Assembly (NCBI GenBank): GCA_016794445.1
Contig: JAEUKC010000105.1
Location: 24,552 to 88,551 of the forward strand
Direction of reading: 5' to 3'
DNA: 64,000 bases
Source: JADJMO01 sp016794445
GTDB taxonomy: Bacteria > Myxococcota_A > Polyangia > Polyangiales > JADJMO01
Shown: positions 33,789-44,636 of the stretch, piece after piece
Layout of the letters: each line of letters begins with the position of its first letter
Position numbering within the stretch: position 1 is the first letter of the stretch
The notes under the pieces: generated by a model
Seen by the model: only the letters and a program-made list of their open reading frames with translations
Databases searched by the model: none
What the model was told of the DNA's origin: nothing
Translations under genes and position numbers: made by a program

Positions 33789-35477
33789 ATGCGCGCCCTC
33801 GCCCTCGTCACCCTCGCCACGCTCGGTGCCTTCGGGTGCGCGGCCACGCCGAAGAAGCTCGCCCTTCCCGGACACGACGGGCCCCCGAAGGTCCGCGCGC
33901 TCGCCGAGCGCTGCGAGAAGGACGACGCCGAGGCCTGCGTGGTGCTCGGTACGCTGTTCCTCCTCGAGGACACCGGCGTGCAGCGCGATCTGGGCAAGGG
34001 CACCGCCCTGCTCGATCGCGCCTGCAAGCTCGGCGATCAGACCGGCTGCGGCATGTACGGCCTGCTCGGCATCGCGTTCCCCATCGGCCTCGATCGTGAC
34101 CAGGCCCGAGCGCTCGTCGTCCGCGCCTGCGAGAAGGTCCCGATGATCTGCGTCGGGTGGGCCACGCTCGTCCTCGAGGGCAGGTTCGACGGCGCGGCCG
34201 ATCCGGCCCGCGGGGTGAAGATCCTCGCGCGCGCGTGCGAGCACCCCGAGGGGGGCATGGCGTGCACCACGCTCGGCACCTTCTACAGCGAGGGCCGCTA
34301 CGTGACGCAGGACGGTCCGCGGGCCCGCGAGCTCTACGAGCGCGCGTGCTCGCTGAAGGACGGCAAGGGCTGCAACTACCTCGGCGTCCTCTTCGAGGAC
34401 GGCAAGGATGGCAAGAAGGACCGCAAGAAGGCCTACGCCCTGTTCGAGACCGCGTGCAAGCTCGGCGTGGCCTTTGGGTGCCTCAACCTCGGCTACGTGC
34501 AGCGGGACGAGACGGGGCCGAACGGCAAGGACGACAAGGCCGCCTTCCTCTCGATCGCCAAGGCCTGCGACCTCGGCCTCCCCAAGGCGTGCACCCAGCT
34601 CGGGTACCTGCTGAGCGGCGGGTACGGCGTCCCGGCCGACGAGGCCAAGGCGTTCCAGCTCTTCTCGCGGGCCTGCGACGCGAACGACGGCGAGGCGTGC
34701 CTCGAGAAGGGCACGCGCCTGCGCAAGGGCGTCGGCACCAAGGTCGACAAGACCGCGGCGCGGAAGGCGTACGAGAAGGGCTGCGCCCAGGGCGACGGCG
34801 TCGCGTGCACGTGGGCCGCGCAGCTGGCCGAGGACGGCGACGGCGGCCCCAGAGATCTCAGCGCGGCGCAGGACTTCGACCTGCGCGGCTGCCAGCTCGG
34901 GACGGGCGAGGGCTGCATGAGCGCCGGGCTGCGTCACCTGAACGGTTCAGGGGTGAAGAAGGACGAGAGCCGCGCCCGCGCCCTCTTCGACGAGGGGTGC
35001 ACCAAGGGCGCCGCGAGCGCCTGCCGCGAGCTCGGCCGCGCCTTCCAGCAAGGGATCGGTGGTCCGAAGGACCCCACGAAGGGGCTCGCGCTGTTCGAGA
35101 AGGCGTGCGCCGCCGGCCACGCCCTCGCGTGCGTCGACGTGGGCGTCACGCACGAGGACGGCGCGATCGTCCCGCGCGACGTGGCCAAGGCCGCGACGCT
35201 CTACGACAAGGCGTGTGAGGGGGGCAGTGGCATCGGCTGTCGCTTCCTCGCCAGCCTGCACTGGTCGGGCGCGCTCGGCACCGAGGACAAGACGCGCGCG
35301 GTCGGCCTCTACAAGCGAGGCTGCGCCGCGGGCGACGGCAAGGCCTGCTACTTCTACGCGAACGCGCTTGCCGGCGGCCAGGGGACCGCGCTCGACCCCG
35401 CCGGGGCGACCGCGGCGTACCGGAAGGCCTGCAAGGCGGGCGTCACGGAGGCCTGCAGCACCGGCGACGAGGATTGA
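33789..35477 (+). CDS. Sel1-repeat lipoprotein
   Basis: A 562-residue lipoprotein with lipobox LGAFGC at about residues 12-17. The rest is about 14 tandem Sel1-like repeats of 36-40 residues with the pattern (A)CxxLGxxY/F followed by G-V and KA-x2-L(Y/F)-x-(K/R)AC. Most repeats carry a Cys pair, as in the Helicobacter cysteine-rich family, and would be locked by disulfides in the periplasm. Sel1 arrays are helical scaffolds for protein binding. A catalytic function is not expected. It precedes the GH31 gene by 47 nt on the same strand and may be co-transcribed. Confidence 0.92.
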   Translation: MRALALVTLATLGAFGCAATPKKLALPGHDGPPKVRALAERCEKDDAEACVVLGTLFLLEDTGVQRDLGKGTALLDRACKLGDQTGCGMYGLLGIAFPIGLDRDQARALVVRACEKVPMICVGWATLVLEGRFDGAADPARGVKILARACEHPEGGMACTTLGTFYSEGRYVTQDGPRARELYERACSLKDGKGCNYLGVLFEDGKDGKKDRKKAYALFETACKLGVAFGCLNLGYVQRDETGPNGKDDKAAFLSIAKACDLGLPKACTQLGYLLSGGYGVPADEAKAFQLFSRACDANDGEACLEKGTRLRKGVGTKVDKTAARKAYEKGCAQGDGVACTWAAQLAEDGDGGPRDLSAAQDFDLRGCQLGTGEGCMSAGLRHLNGSGVKKDESRARALFDEGCTKGAASACRELGRAFQQGIGGPKDPTKGLALFEKACAAGHALACVDVGVTHEDGAIVPRDVAKAATLYDKACEGGSGIGCRFLASLHWSGALGTEDKTRAVGLYKRGCAAGDGKACYFYANALAGGQGTALDPAGATAAYRKACKAGVTEACSTGDED

Positions 35478-35524
35478 CCCGTCCGGCGCTGGACTCCCTG
35501 CCGAGGGGTGGTAGTGACGCTTTC

Positions 35525-38320
35525 ATGAGGCACGCGTGGCTCGGGGTCGTGCTGCTGGGGTGCAGCTCCGAGACCGGCGAGCCGCCCGACGCCGGCGTCG
35601 ACGCGAGCTCCGACGTCGCTCTCGACGTCCCCGTCGACGCGCCACCTCCCCCGGCGTGCGGCGACGAGCCCACCCTGCCGGCCGGCGTCACGAAGGTCGA
35701 CGAACACGGGCTCACGATCGCCTGCGAGAAGACCACGCTCGGCGTCAGCGTGCTCGACGACGGGATCGTGCGCCTGAAGTACGGCAAGAGCCCCGAGCCG
35801 CTCGTCCCGGTCGAGCGACCGGTCGGTCCCGCGGTCGTCGCCGGCAAGCGCGGCTCGACGCTCGTCGTGTGCACCTCGACCTTCGAGGTCTCGATCGCCG
35901 CGAAGACCTGCGCGCTGACCGTGAAGGACGCGGCCGGGACGCTCCTCGAGGATCGCGACGGCTGGTTCGAGAAGGACGGCGCCGTCGGCGTGAGCCGCAA
36001 GCTCGCCCCGGGAGAGCGCGTCTACGGCCTCGGACAGCACACGACGAACCGCCTCGATCTGCGCGGGGCGAGCATCGATCTCTGGAACACCGACGCGTAC
36101 GTCGACGCGCACAAGGGATATCCACCCGACGCCAAGAACCTCTATCAATCGATCCCGTTCTACGTCGCGCTGCGCGACGCCCGCGCGTACGGCGTGTTCA
36201 CCCACGACACCCACCGGATGCACTTCGACGTCGGCACCACCGACGGTGAGCTGCGCGTCACGGGCACCGCGATGGATCAGTACCTGATCCCCGGCCCCGC
36301 CCTCCGCGAGGTCGTGCGTCGCTACGGGCGGCTCACCGGGCGCATGCCCATGCCCGCGCCGTGGACGCTCGGCTTCCACCAGTCGCGCTGGGAGGGTCCG
36401 TGCGACGGCGCGCCGAGCGACAAGCCGTTCTGCTCGGCGTCGCAGATCGTCGACCTGGCCAAGCGCCTCCGCGCCGAGAAGATCCCCGCCGACGGCGTGT
36501 TCCTCGACATCCAGCACATGCGCGGGTTCCGGACCTTCACCTTCGATCCGACGCGCTTCGCCGACCCGATCGATCTCACGAGCAAGCTCGCCGCCCTCGG
36601 GTTCCACACGCACGCCATCGTCGATCCGGGCCTCAAGGTCGACGACGGGTGGGACGTCTACCGGGCGGGGGTCGACGGCGGGTTCTACCTCTCCGACGCG
36701 AGCGGCGCCCCGTTCCAGGGCGAGGTGTGGCCGGGCGCGGCGGTCTTCCCCGACTTCAGCGCGAAGAAGACCCGCGACTGGTGGGCGGGCCTCTGTCGGG
36801 GCATGGCCGACAAGGGCCTCTCGGGCCTGTGGATCGACATGAACGAGCCGTCGAACTTCGTCGGCGGCAGCGTGCCGAACTCTCTCGCGTGCGACGGCGA
36901 CGGCCGCGCGACCACGATGGCCGAGCTGCACAACGCGTATGCCTACTACGAGGCCAAGGCCACCTACGAGGGGATGCGCGGCAAGCTCGAGCGACCGTTC
37001 CTCCTCTCGCGCGCCGCGTTCGCGGGCTCGCAGAAGTACACCGCCGTGTGGACCGGCGACGCGCCGAGCACCTGGTCGACGCTGCAGCTCACGTTGCCCA
37101 TGCTCCTGCACCTCGGCCTCTCCGGGATGGCCTTCGCCGGCAGCGACGTCGGCGGGTACTCGGGTCGCGATGAGGCGACCGCGGAGCTGTTCTCGCGCTG
37201 GATGGCGCTCGGGTCGGTGTCGCCGTTCTTCCGCGCGCACGCCGAGAAGGACGCCAAGCGCCAGGAGCCGTGGTCGTTCGGCCCCGAGGCCGAGGACGCG
37301 ACGCGCGACCTCATCGGCGCCCGCTACGAGCGCATGCCGTATCTGTACTCGGTGTTCCACGAGGCGAGCGTGTCGGGCGCGCCCGTGCTGCGACCGCTGG
37401 TGTTCGAGTTCCAGGACGACCCGAAGGCCCAGGTCACGAGCGACGAGGCGATGGTCGGCCCGTTCCTGCTCGTCGCGCCCATCCTCGGCAAGGGCGATCG
37501 CACGCGCGCGGTGTACCTGCCCGCGGGGACCTGGCTCGAGTGGTCGTCCGGCGCGCGCTTCTCCGGCACGGTGACGCTGAGCACCGACCCCGAGCCGTTC
37601 CCGCTCGACGCGCTCCCCACGTTCGTGCGCGAGGGCGCGATCGTGCCGCACACCGTCCGTCGTCTACACATGGGCGAGTCGCCGGACGCGGCGCTGTTCT
37701 TCGCCGTGTTCCCCGGCCCGAAGCCCAGCGCGTTCACCCTCTACGAGGACGACGGCGAAAAGAGCTCGGCCAAGACCACGCTCGCCCTCGAGCCCACCGC
37801 CGACGGCGCGCGCTTCACGGCGAAGCGCTCGGGTACCTACGCGCCGAAGCACGAGAAGATCGTCGTGCGGCTCCGCGGAGCCGACGGCACGGTCACCGGC
37901 GTGAAGCTCGACGGCACACCCGTCAGCTTCACCCACCCCGATCGCGAGGTGCTCGTCGAGCTCTCCGACCGCGGTGAGTTCACCCTGGAGTTCGCGTACG
38001 ACAAGGCCCCCCAGCCCAACGGCACGGTGAAGATCCCCATCACGGTGAACGTGCCGGCCGGCACGCCGACGACGACCGCCATCCACGTCGCGAGCAGCGC
38101 CACCGCCTGGACCCACACCCCGCTCACCCGCACCGGCGACGTCGCCACGGGGACGCTCGAGGTCCCGCGCGCCGGCTGGTTCTTCTACAAGATCACCCGC
38201 GGCGCCTGGCCCACCGTCGAGAAGGACACGACCTGCGCCGAGCGGACCAATCGCCACGGCTTCGGCGCCCCCGGCGCGATCACCGTGAACGTGGCCGCCT
38301 GGGCCGACAAGTGCCCGTAG
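35525..38320 (+). CDS. GH31 alpha-glucosidase-type lipoprotein with starch-binding-like C-terminal domain
   Basis: A 931-residue exported glycosidase. Lipobox LLGC at about residue 13 is followed by an Asp/Pro-rich linker. The N-terminal beta-sandwich contains RVYGLGQHT. The barrel carries WIDMNEPSNF with the nucleophile Asp, and WTGDAPSTW with the probable acid/base Asp. After the C-terminal sandwiches comes a domain of about 95 residues (from about 835) ending in YKITRGAWPTVEKD and ERTNRHG, close to starch-binding modules of the CBM20 type. It probably releases glucose from maltodextrins outside the inner membrane. ATG chosen because it gives the signal sequence. Confidence 0.93.
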   Translation: MRHAWLGVVLLGCSSETGEPPDAGVDASSDVALDVPVDAPPPPACGDEPTLPAGVTKVDEHGLTIACEKTTLGVSVLDDGIVRLKYGKSPEPLVPVERPVGPAVVAGKRGSTLVVCTSTFEVSIAAKTCALTVKDAAGTLLEDRDGWFEKDGAVGVSRKLAPGERVYGLGQHTTNRLDLRGASIDLWNTDAYVDAHKGYPPDAKNLYQSIPFYVALRDARAYGVFTHDTHRMHFDVGTTDGELRVTGTAMDQYLIPGPALREVVRRYGRLTGRMPMPAPWTLGFHQSRWEGPCDGAPSDKPFCSASQIVDLAKRLRAEKIPADGVFLDIQHMRGFRTFTFDPTRFADPIDLTSKLAALGFHTHAIVDPGLKVDDGWDVYRAGVDGGFYLSDASGAPFQGEVWPGAAVFPDFSAKKTRDWWAGLCRGMADKGLSGLWIDMNEPSNFVGGSVPNSLACDGDGRATTMAELHNAYAYYEAKATYEGMRGKLERPFLLSRAAFAGSQKYTAVWTGDAPSTWSTLQLTLPMLLHLGLSGMAFAGSDVGGYSGRDEATAELFSRWMALGSVSPFFRAHAEKDAKRQEPWSFGPEAEDATRDLIGARYERMPYLYSVFHEASVSGAPVLRPLVFEFQDDPKAQVTSDEAMVGPFLLVAPILGKGDRTRAVYLPAGTWLEWSSGARFSGTVTLSTDPEPFPLDALPTFVREGAIVPHTVRRLHMGESPDAALFFAVFPGPKPSAFTLYEDDGEKSSAKTTLALEPTADGARFTAKRSGTYAPKHEKIVVRLRGADGTVTGVKLDGTPVSFTHPDREVLVELSDRGEFTLEFAYDKAPQPNGTVKIPITVNVPAGTPTTTAIHVASSATAWTHTPLTRTGDVATGTLEVPRAGWFFYKITRGAWPTVEKDTTCAERTNRHGFGAPGAITVNVAAWADKCP

Positions 38321-38362
38321 GGGCCGAGCTCGCTTCGACCTCCCACGCTGTCACGCTCTCGA

Positions 38363-39649
38363 CTACTCCTTCGGCCGCGAAGGCGGCGGCGGCGTCGGCA
38401 GCCGCGGCTCCGGCGTGCTGCTGCGCGGCGCGCTCACGGGCGGCGGCGTGGGGAGCCGCGAGCCGATCGGCGGCGTCATGCTGCGCGGCGACCCGATCCC
38501 CGGCGTCCCCGTCCGCGCCGAGCCGATCGCCGGCGTCGTGGTGCGGGCCCCTGGCGGCACCGAGAGCCGGCTGCGCCGCGGCGGCTCCTCTCCCCGCGCG
38601 ATCGCCGCCTCCTCGGCCTCGATCGCCTCGAGCGCGTGCAGCGACGCGACGAACAGCGAGAACGCCATCGGCCCGAGGATCACCCCGGGCAGGCCGAACA
38701 TGCCGACCCCGCCGATCAAGGCGACGAGGATCCACAGAAAATTCAGCTCGACGCTCGAGCGCATGAACAGCGGTCGCATGATGTTGTCGACCACCGTGAC
38801 GGCGATGGCGATGATGCCCATGACGATCGCCGCCGTCGGGCGCCCGTGCAGGAACAGCCAGATGGTGGCGCCGATGGTGACCGGCGTCGTGCCGACGACC
38901 GGCACGAACGAGAGGAAGAACGTGATGACCCCCCACACGAACGCGCGGGGCACGCCGAGCGCGAGCAGGGTGATGCTGGCGATCACCGCCTGCACCATGC
39001 TCACGAGCACGTTGGCCACGAGCACGCTCTGGATGACCTCGGCCGCGATCTCGCGCAGGATCTCGCGCTCGCGCTCCCAGGGGATCAGCCGGGGCAGGAT
39101 GCGCTCGCGCGCCGCCGGCCCCTCGACGGCGAGGAACAGCCAGGTGAGCACGATGACCGACACGTTGAAGAGCGCGTCCGGCGTGGCCGAGAGCACCGCG
39201 CCCAGCATGAGCCCGCCCTTGGTGGCCGCCTCGCCGAGCAGCGTGCGCCCCTTGGCGGTGATCTCGGCCGCGTCGAGCTCGACGCCGTGGGTCTTGCCCC
39301 AGGCGGTGAGCGCCACCGCCGCGTCGTGCAGCTTCTTGCCCCACTGCTCGGCGTTGCTCGTCGCGAGCAGGCGCGCGAGGTCGCGGATGGCGACGTAGAG
39401 CGCGGCCGCGAGCGGCACCATGAACACGAGGAACGCCGCGGTCACGAACAGGATGGCGAACAGCCACCGGAAGTTGGTGCGCCCCTCGCGGTGGAAGCGC
39501 CGGGCCATCGCGTCGATCGGCCGCTCGCTCACGTAGGCGAGCACCGCGCCCACGCTGAGCGGCACGAGCAGCTGCCAGACGACCAGGAACGAGATCGCGA
39601 GCGACCCGAAGAACAGCCAGGTGGCCGGGGTCTTCTTGGTGGTGGTCAA
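38363..39649 (-). CDS. AI-2E/PerM family membrane permease with Pro/Ser-rich tail
   Basis: A 428-residue membrane protein with about eight hydrophobic segments in the family's arrangement. The hallmark region is WGVITFFLSFVPVVGTTPVTIGATIWL followed by VVDNIMRPLFM (each under the family's conserved pattern). Members export autoinducer-2 or ions such as Na+; many have unknown substrates. Residues about 365-428 form a low-complexity tail with repeated T-P-x-IGS and PTPPP units, probably disordered and cytoplasmic. The TTG start overlaps the tdk stop (TTGA), so it is coupled to tdk. Confidence 0.88.
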   Translation of the reverse strand: MTTTKKTPATWLFFGSLAISFLVVWQLLVPLSVGAVLAYVSERPIDAMARRFHREGRTNFRWLFAILFVTAAFLVFMVPLAAALYVAIRDLARLLATSNAEQWGKKLHDAAVALTAWGKTHGVELDAAEITAKGRTLLGEAATKGGLMLGAVLSATPDALFNVSVIVLTWLFLAVEGPAARERILPRLIPWEREREILREIAAEVIQSVLVANVLVSMVQAVIASITLLALGVPRAFVWGVITFFLSFVPVVGTTPVTIGATIWLFLHGRPTAAIVMGIIAIAVTVVDNIMRPLFMRSSVELNFLWILVALIGGVGMFGLPGVILGPMAFSLFVASLHALEAIEAEEAAIARGEEPPRRSRLSVPPGARTTTPAIGSARTGTPGIGSPRSMTPPIGSRLPTPPPVSAPRSSTPEPRLPTPPPPSRPKE

Positions 39650-40236
39650 GATCCGCTCACCTTTCGGTGGCCACCCGGCAGCCGCGAATCCCAGCAGGCG
39701 AAGCAGACGGGCAGGTAGCTCTCCTCGGCGCCGAGCTGCACCTGCGCGCCGTCGAGGGTGGGCTTGCCGGCGGCGAACCGCATGTTGAAGATCGCCTTCC
39801 GGTTGCAGAACTGGCAGGTCACCTTGACCTCTTCGATGGTGTCGGCGAGCTCGAGGAGGCGGCGCGCCCCCGGGAACAGCCGGGTGCGGAAATCGGTGCG
39901 CAGGCCGTAGCAGATGACCGGCACGCCGTGGGTGAGCGTGGCCGCGCGGAGCTGCTCGACGAGCGACTCCGAGAGGAACTGGGCCTCGTCCACGAGGACG
40001 CAGTCGATGCCATCGAAGACGCCCGGCGCGAGCTCGGTGTCGGCGTCGACGAGGAGGTCGGCCTCCTGCTCGAGCCCGGCCCGCGACACGACCTTCTTCG
40101 CGCCGAAGCGGTCGTCGAGGCGGGGCTTGAGCACCAGCACGCGCTTGCCCTGCGCGCGATAGTTGTGCGCGACCGCGAGCAAGTTCAGGGTCTTGGCCGA
40201 CCCCATGGTGCCGTGCCGGAAGTAGAGCTTCGCCAC
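39646..40236 (-). CDS. tdk: Thymidine kinase (type II, zinc-binding)
   Basis: A 196-residue enzyme of the salvage pathway that converts thymidine to dTMP. Walker A appears as GTMGSAKT, Walker B as CVLVDEAQF, and the lasso-type zinc site as CQFCNRK and CFAC. The GTG at 40236 starts VAKLYFRHGTMGS, which places the P-loop at residue 8 as in this family; a longer reading upstream adds unrelated residues. It is divergent from prkA with 73 nt between starts and is coupled to the permease gene downstream. Confidence 0.95.
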   Translation of the reverse strand: MAKLYFRHGTMGSAKTLNLLAVAHNYRAQGKRVLVLKPRLDDRFGAKKVVSRAGLEQEADLLVDADTELAPGVFDGIDCVLVDEAQFLSESLVEQLRAATLTHGVPVICYGLRTDFRTRLFPGARRLLELADTIEEVKVTCQFCNRKAIFNMRFAAGKPTLDGAQVQLGAEESYLPVCFACWDSRLPGGHRKVSGS

Positions 40237-40309
40237 CCCCCCAAGGTCGGAAGGTCGGGAGCGAGCGTCAACGTGGATCTCACCGGGTTTCCTCCGTATC
40301 CTTCCCTCG

Positions 40310-42385
<2,076 letters not shown>

Positions 42386-42395
42386 ACGCCGCGCT

Positions 42396-42459
42396 GTGTC
42401 ACGAAGAGGGGTGTCACGAAGCGGGGTGTCACGAAGAGGGGTGTCACGAAGAGGGGGGA
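42396..42459. repeat. Four tandem copies of a 16-bp unit
   Basis: The unit GTGTCACGAAGAGGGG starts at 42396, 42412, 42428 and 42444. The second copy has one change (GAAGCGGGG). The array begins 11 nt after the prkA stop and its last copy forms the 5' arm of the following hairpin. Confidence 0.9.
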
Positions 42460-42480
42460 GCAGCGCTCCCCTCTCTGCTT
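42450..42480 (+). terminator. Hairpin terminator after prkA
   Basis: AGAGGGGGGAGC (42450-42461) pairs with GCTCCCCTCT (42465-42474) around loop AGC, leaving two unpaired G. CTGCTTTCTT follows. The stem is strong and the T-run is modest, consistent with a rho-independent end for prkA. Confidence 0.65.
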
Positions 42481-42582
42481 TCTTGCGTGCCGCGGCGCAC
42501 GCCCGCGGCGTGGAGTTCTCAGCGTCCGCCTCGTTCGCTCATTTACGCTCGCGCAAAGGACCGCTACGTCCGCCGGCCACGC

Positions 42583-42876
42583 ATGGCTGACATCTCCATC
42601 TCCCGCAACCACGCCCTCGGCAAGGACGTCGCCCGTCAGAAGGCCGAGAACCTCGCCACCAAGCTCCAGGACAAGCTCGGCATCGAATGGTCCTGGAAGT
42701 CCGACGCCATCCACTTCGAGGCCAAGGGCGGCGTCGCCAAGGGCGCCAAGGGCACCGTCGCGGTGACCGACTCCACCATCAAGGTCGAGGTCGGCCTCAC
42801 GTTCGCCCTCAAGCTGATGAAGGGGACGATCGAGTCGAAGATCAACGAGAAGCTCGACGAAGCGCTCCGCAGCTAG
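42583..42876 (+). CDS. Polyhydroxyalkanoic-acid-system family protein
   Basis: A 97-residue soluble protein matching the small PHA_gran_rgn family found in PHA granule regions: MADISISRNHALGKDVARQKAENLA at the start, GIEWSWKSDAIHFEAKGGVAKGAKGTVAV in the middle and KLMKGTIESKINEKLDEAL at the end (each part recognised by pattern). The family's function is not settled. No PHA synthase is near, so the name reflects homology only. The gene lies between the prkA terminator and the convergent response regulator gene. Confidence 0.8.
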   Translation: MADISISRNHALGKDVARQKAENLATKLQDKLGIEWSWKSDAIHFEAKGGVAKGAKGTVAVTDSTIKVEVGLTFALKLMKGTIESKINEKLDEALRS

Positions 42877-42905
42877 CGTCGCAGCTCCGCCGGGTCGGCG
42901 CGCCT

Positions 42906-43274
42906 CTAGCGGCGCGCCTTGACGGCCTCGAGCTCCTTGAGGAGCGCGATGGCCGAGAACGGCTTCACGAAATACGTGGTCGCGCCGGCCTCGGTGGCCT
43001 TGCGGCGCGACTCGGCGTCGTCGAGCGCCGAGATGATGATGATGGGCATGTTCGCGGTCGCGGTGTGCGCGCGCAGGCGCCGGCACACCTCGAACCCGTC
43101 GAACGCCCCGGGCACCATCAGGTCGAGGATCGCCACGTCGGGGGCGCGCTGCAGCGCCTCGTCCACGGCCTTGACCCCCGTCGACACGCCGACGACCTCG
43201 AACCCACGCGCCTGCACGAGCGCGGAGATCATCCGTCGAATCGAGTCTTCGTCCTCCAGTACCAGGATGCGCAT
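42906..43274 (-). CDS. Single-domain response regulator
   Basis: A 122-residue CheY-like receiver with no output domain: VLEDEDSIRR acidic pocket, Asp51 in ILDLMVPG, Ser/Thr position in IIISALDD and Lys in YFVKPF. All key residues are intact. It follows the degenerate histidine-kinase-like gene by six nucleotides, as part of a three-gene run beginning with the acyl-CoA ligase. Its phosphodonor is unclear because the neighbouring kinase lacks canonical motifs. Confidence 0.93.
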   Translation of the reverse strand: MRILVLEDEDSIRRMISALVQARGFEVVGVSTGVKAVDEALQRAPDVAILDLMVPGAFDGFEVCRRLRAHTATANMPIIIISALDDAESRRKATEAGATTYFVKPFSAIALLKELEAVKARR

Positions 43275-43280
43275 CGTGTT

Positions 43281-44636
43281 CTAGCCTTGGGCGGCTCCAG
43301 GCGTGGAAGGGACCACGACCGAGATACGCCTCTCCTCCACCTCTAGCCGAAGACCGTGCGCGCGAGCAATTTCCTGTAGAAATGCGTGCGCCGTCCGTCC
43401 GGCGTCGACCAGCGACGTGCCCGGGCCCGAGACCTCCACCACGAGCGCCGACCCGCGGACCAGGAGCCGGACCTCCCCGCGCGGCGCGCTCGATCGGAGG
43501 GCGCGGTCGAGCATCTCCGCCACCAACGCCCGCAGCGCCGCGGGCATGCCGGGCACGAGCAGTGGCTCGGCGGCTTCGGCCGGCGCCACGGTGAGCAGCA
43601 CCGACCGCGAGGCGAACGCCACCGCGGCGAGCGCGGCCTCGTCCTGGGCGAGCACCGCGAGGTCGACCTCGAGGGGCCCGACGCCGCTGCCCACCTTGGC
43701 CATCTGGCGCGAGACCGCGAGCAGGTCGGCGCCGCGGGCCAGCGTGCGCTGCACCTCCTCGACCAGCGCGTCGCCGTTGCCGACGCGGAGCCGCGCGGCC
43801 CCGAGCGGCCCGAACACGGCGCGCAGGTCGTCGGCCATCGCCTCGGCGAGGCGGGCGGCGACCGCGAGCCCCTCGTACGGCGTCTCCCCCGCGAGCGGAG
43901 GCCGCGAGGCCAGCGAGGGCTCTTCGAACACCGCGGCGAGCTCGCGGGCGTAGGCCTCGCCCTGGGCCTTGGCGGCCTCGAGCTCGCGCCGGAGCGTGAG
44001 CACCTCGTTCGCGTCCTCGGCCTCGAGGGCGGGGAACACCAGGCACTCGCTGTTGCCATCGAGCTCGTAGCGGCCGCCGTAGCGGATCGACATCCGCGAG
44101 AGCCACGCGCGCTCGGCGGGCGAGATCGGCGCGGTGTCGGGCCCGAGCTCGACCGCGAGCCGCACGTCCTTGCCCTCGCGACGCACGGCCACCCCTTGCG
44201 GCGTGGCCCCACCCGCCGTGCCGCCGAGGAGCACGTTGAGCATGCGCCGCAGCTCGGCCTCTTCGCCGAACACCTCGGTGCCCGCGCCGGGCTCGAGCGA
44301 GACCCGCGCGCCGGGGGCGAGCTCCCAGAGCAGCGCTCCGAGGTCGATGCGCCCGCGCCGCGAGCGCGCGCCCGACGCTGGACCGGACAGCTCCGAAAGC
44401 CTCTGCATCGCCTCGTCGAGTGCGTTGAGCGTGGACTCGAGCCCCTCGGCCCCCTCCCCCGCGAGCGACAGGGTCAGCGGGCGCTCGGAGGCCGGCGCGC
44501 GGTCGCTCTTGGGCGCCGGCGGCTCCGGCGGCTGGGTTAGAATCTGCACGCCCTGACGCAGGCGATCCGCGGCCCCACGGGCCTCCTGGGTGAGGAGCCA
44601 CGAGAGCTCTCTTCGGGTCAGACGATCGCTGCTCAT
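43281..44636 (-). CDS. Degenerate histidine-kinase-like protein with two ATPase-fold modules
   Basis: A 451-residue soluble protein. Two regions resemble the start of histidine-kinase ATPase domains: EEAELRRMLNVLLGG near residue 122 and LRALVAEMLDRALRSSA near residue 370. Each follows a helical segment like a dimerisation domain (ESTLNALDEAMQRLSEL; AEAMADDLRAVFG...LARGADLLAVSRQM). The phospho-accepting His and the DxGxG and GxGLG boxes are missing in both. A coiled stretch links the halves. It may be a non-catalytic scaffold or phosphatase for the adjacent single-domain regulator. Its ATG overlaps the ligase stop by four bases. Confidence 0.6.
   Translation of the reverse strand: MSSDRLTRRELSWLLTQEARGAADRLRQGVQILTQPPEPPAPKSDRAPASERPLTLSLAGEGAEGLESTLNALDEAMQRLSELSGPASGARSRRGRIDLGALLWELAPGARVSLEPGAGTEVFGEEAELRRMLNVLLGGTAGGATPQGVAVRREGKDVRLAVELGPDTAPISPAERAWLSRMSIRYGGRYELDGNSECLVFPALEAEDANEVLTLRRELEAAKAQGEAYARELAAVFEEPSLASRPPLAGETPYEGLAVAARLAEAMADDLRAVFGPLGAARLRVGNGDALVEEVQRTLARGADLLAVSRQMAKVGSGVGPLEVDLAVLAQDEAALAAVAFASRSVLLTVAPAEAAEPLLVPGMPAALRALVAEMLDRALRSSAPRGEVRLLVRGSALVVEVSGPGTSLVDAGRTAHAFLQEIARAHGLRLEVEERRISVVVPSTPGAAQG

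Noticed and set aside
42396..42459. The 16-bp repeats as a CRISPR array.
   Set aside because: Units are contiguous with no spacers, too short, and no cas gene is present.
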